DNA of 8,239 nt from positions 1 through 8,239 of the forward strand of contig SYAB01000066.1 in the NCBI GenBank assembly GCA_005787665.1. Direction: 5' to 3'. Made by a program: the position numbers and the translations under genes. The stretch is from Actinomycetota bacterium. GTDB lineage: Bacteria; Actinomycetota; Actinomycetes; Mycobacteriales; Mycobacteriaceae. Shown here piece by piece: positions 6,354-8,239 of the stretch. The notes under the pieces are model-generated. The model saw only the letters and a list, made by a program, of their open reading frames with translations, did no database searches and was not told the origin of the DNA. The number at the start of each line of letters is the position of its first letter. Positions within the stretch are counted from its first letter, which is position 1.

Positions 6354-7961
6354 TCACACCATGCCGTTGATGACGAACTTCGAGAGCTCCTTGCCGGTCT
6401 TGCCGTCATAGGCGTGCACGGTGCACACCAGGCAGGAGTCGAAGCTGCGCGCCACGTGACCGAGTTCGACCGGGTCCTCCGGGTCGACGATCGGCGAGCC
6501 GATGAACGCCTTCTCCATCGGGCCCAGCACTTCGTTCCCGTCGCGGGGTCCGATGTTCCAGGCCGTCGGCGTGACCACCTGGTAGTTCTTGATCTTGCTG
6601 TTCTCGATGACGATCCAGTCGGCCAGCGATCCGCGGGCTGCCTCGGTGGCGCCGAAGCCCTTGCCCTCCGCGTGCTCGGTCGGCTTGCTGTAGAAGCTCT
6701 CCTTGAGGTCGAGCTGATCGAGCCAGGACCGCACCCACTTGAAGTACTTAGGCGCCTCGTGCAGCCGGGCCAACTGACGGGTCAGAACGCTCGGGCCGAT
6801 CTTGTTGTAGATATCGAGGAAGAGCGGGTCGTTGTCCTGGTGCGCCGCGGCGTTCGGCCCGGCGGCGGCCATCCGGCGGGCCAGTGGCCCGGTTTCCAGG
6901 GGCAGATTTCCCAGCCCGTCCAGCTCGTAGCGCGGCGACTTGGCCCAGCTGTACTTGCCCTGCTTCTTGGCCTTCTCCGGGTCGATCGGGATGGTCTCAC
7001 CCTCGAACGGGTGCAGCGGCCGGCTGCCCTCGTAGAACGAGTGGGTGACGTCCTCGCGGACTCGCGCCTGGTCGAAATCGTGCCACTGGCCGCCGGCGAA
7101 GATCCCGCCGCGGCCGATCAGCGCCTTGTTGCGCCCCTCGATGGTCGGGGTGGAGTAGAGCTTCGGGTCGAAGTAGGTGCCCATCGAGATGTAGTTGCCG
7201 ACGCCCGCGCCGTACTTGTCCAGGCCGACGTCGAGCGAGTAGCGGATGAAGAAGCCGAGATCGCTGTTGTACTGCGACTCGTTCTCGTCGACCCAGGCCA
7301 GCACGTCCTCCCAGGTCTTGTTCTCCAGCCAGCGGTCGATGCTGCACCCCAGCAGGTCGGACTCCAGCCAGTTGTCCTTCCAGTTCTCCAGGATCGCGAT
7401 CGAGCGGGTGACGTCGGAGAGTGTCGCCGCACCCATCACGCCGCCGGGCACCATGAAGCTGGAGTGCGGCCACTGGCCGCCGAAGATGGCGTACACCTCG
7501 ACCGGCTTCTGGGACAGCACCACACCCTTCTGGTAGGCGGTGCCGACGTAGGGGGCGAAGCGGCGTACGGCCTCGTCGTAGAGCGCCGACTTGGCGTAGT
7601 TCTTGTTGACCAGGTCGATGGCGAACAGCGCGTAGAAGTAGCGCGGAATCGACTGCAGGGTCTCGCAGGCCTGGGCGATGTTGCGGACCAGGGTGGCGTT
7701 GGTGGGCATGTGGGTGCGCCAGGCGGTGTCCAGGGCGTAGGCCGACTTGTAGAGGTGGCTGCCGCCGCAGATGCCGCAGATACGCGGGCAGACGATGAGT
7801 CCGGCCTGCGGGTCCTTGCCGCGCAAGATGATCTCGAAGCCGCGGAACATCGCCGCCTCGGTCCAGGCGGACGTGACGACACCGTCCTCGATGGTGACCC
7901 GGACGTCGAGGTCACCCTCGACGCGTCCGAGCGGGCTGACGTGGAGGTCGAGCGAGGTCAT
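6354..7961 (-). CDS. hucL: [NiFe] hydrogenase large subunit, group 2a (Huc/Hyd1 type) (535 aa)
   Basis: Catalytic subunit that oxidises H2 at the NiFe(CN)2CO centre. The N-terminal SPLGRVEGDLDV segment is typical of large subunits. The L1 motif RICGICGGSH supplies Cys62 and Cys65, and the L2 motif DSCLVCTVH supplies Cys510 and Cys513, together the four active-site thiolates. Processing is expected after His516, removing the last 19 residues; the protease is encoded directly downstream. L2 has Ser where most large subunits have Pro (DPCxxC). From memory, the sequence closely resembles M. smegmatis HucL throughout, placing it in group 2a, whose mycobacterial members are oxygen-tolerant and scavenge atmospheric H2. 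There is no signal peptide here. The ATG at 7961 has an AAAGGA ribosome site about six bases upstream and lies 45 bp after the small-subunit stop. No frameshift or missing ligand is seen, so the enzyme should be functional. Confidence 0.98.
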   Translation of the reverse strand: MTSLDLHVSPLGRVEGDLDVRVTIEDGVVTSAWTEAAMFRGFEIILRGKDPQAGLIVCPRICGICGGSHLYKSAYALDTAWRTHMPTNATLVRNIAQACETLQSIPRYFYALFAIDLVNKNYAKSALYDEAVRRFAPYVGTAYQKGVVLSQKPVEVYAIFGGQWPHSSFMVPGGVMGAATLSDVTRSIAILENWKDNWLESDLLGCSIDRWLENKTWEDVLAWVDENESQYNSDLGFFIRYSLDVGLDKYGAGVGNYISMGTYFDPKLYSTPTIEGRNKALIGRGGIFAGGQWHDFDQARVREDVTHSFYEGSRPLHPFEGETIPIDPEKAKKQGKYSWAKSPRYELDGLGNLPLETGPLARRMAAAGPNAAAHQDNDPLFLDIYNKIGPSVLTRQLARLHEAPKYFKWVRSWLDQLDLKESFYSKPTEHAEGKGFGATEAARGSLADWIVIENSKIKNYQVVTPTAWNIGPRDGNEVLGPMEKAFIGSPIVDPEDPVELGHVARSFDSCLVCTVHAYDGKTGKELSKFVINGMV

Positions 7962-8006
7962 GAAAGTCCTTTCGGGAGAAGCTGTTCGGTGAGAGTCAGG
8001 TGGCGG
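7962..8006. other. hucS-hucL intergenic gap (45 bp)
   Basis: This is the longest non-coding stretch in the window. On the minus strand it holds the AAAGGA ribosome site of hucL near its end. I see no stem-loop followed by a T-run and no promoter-like element, so it appears to be a plain intra-operon spacer. Confidence 0.6.
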
Positions 8007-8239
8007 CTAGACGACGAACATGTCCTCTTTGGACCACTGCGGCGCGGCGACCCGGGCGGCGGCTGCGGCCGCCATGTAGGTCAGCTTCTTGGTCCCCGTC
8101 CCGGTCTCCTTCGGGATCACCCCGGCCACCTTCTGGGTCTTGAACAGCGTGCCCGGGGCGAGGTCGAAGTGCGGGAACTCCGGCTCGGTGCAGCCGTAGC
8201 AGGGCTGACCGGCGCGGGTCTTCGACGACTGGCGGTTCC
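8007..8239 (-). CDS. hucS: [NiFe] hydrogenase small subunit, C-terminal part only (group 2a)
   Basis: Electron-transferring Fe-S subunit, cut at its 5' side by the window edge; only the last 76 complete codons are present, ending in TAG at 8009-8007. The visible part contains AGQPCYGCTEPEFPHFDL, the family PCxGCxEPxF motif whose two cysteines (codons at 8201-8199 and 8192-8190) bind one of the iron-sulfur clusters. It then runs through a Lys/Thr-rich stretch and an Ala-rich helix to the end KEDMFVV. No C-terminal membrane anchor is present, unlike group 1 small subunits, which fits a soluble group 2a enzyme. Electrons from the large-subunit active site pass through its clusters. In M. smegmatis Huc these are reported to be three [3Fe-4S] clusters, with HucM linking to menaquinone; hucM is not in this window. 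The gene lies first in the visible operon, and its start and promoter lie to the right. Confidence 0.95.
   Translation of the reverse strand, partial: NRQSSKTRAGQPCYGCTEPEFPHFDLAPGTLFKTQKVAGVIPKETGTGTKKLTYMAAAAAARVAAPQWSKEDMFVV

Noticed and set aside
5540..6370. Plus-strand open frame of 276 codons
   Set aside because: It lies opposite the maturation protease, which has clear family motifs. No independent evidence for expression is visible.
6329..6409. N-terminal extension of the protease to 6409
   Set aside because: It overlaps the end of the large-subunit gene, including its L2 motif, in a different frame, and has Ser/Arg-rich composition.
7962..8006. Possible terminator or attenuator between hucS and hucL
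   Set aside because: No convincing stem-loop or T-run is present, and the two subunits are expected to be co-transcribed.

Overview
The window looks like part of a high-GC actinobacterial, very probably mycobacterial, chromosome. Every gene I can support lies on the minus strand in one tightly packed, co-directional operon. The organism is inferred from the GC-rich codons, the GTG starts and the close resemblance, from memory, of the large subunit to Huc (Hyd1) of Mycolicibacterium smegmatis. No database search was run.

In transcription order (right to left) the window holds:
- the C-terminal end of a [NiFe] hydrogenase small subunit (8239-8007, cut by the window edge);
- the complete large subunit (7961-6354);
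- a hydrogenase maturation protease with an extra C-terminal domain (6328-5510);
- a small protein of about 84 residues (5513-5259);
- a TPR-repeat protein (5242-3998);
- a fused NifU C-terminal/Rieske iron-sulfur protein (4005-3130);
- a six-unit NHL-type beta-propeller (3133-1934);
- an unrecognised 278-residue protein (1937-1101);
- a cytochrome P450 that runs off the left edge (1104-1).

The structural subunits match group 2a (Huc-type) uptake hydrogenases, which in mycobacteria oxidise trace H2 and feed electrons towards menaquinone. The protease would process the large subunit C-terminus. The remaining genes form the conserved but poorly characterised accessory block of this operon type. 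They could serve cofactor or cluster assembly, complex assembly or electron transfer, but the sequence alone does not settle which.

Five of the eight gene junctions overlap (ATGA, GTGA or 8 nt). The other gaps are 16, 25 and 45 bp. No internal promoter or terminator is visible, and translational coupling is likely. The small-subunit start, any operon promoter and the end of the P450 lie outside the window. There is no intergenic stretch over 50 bp, and I see no RNA gene, mobile element or CRISPR array.
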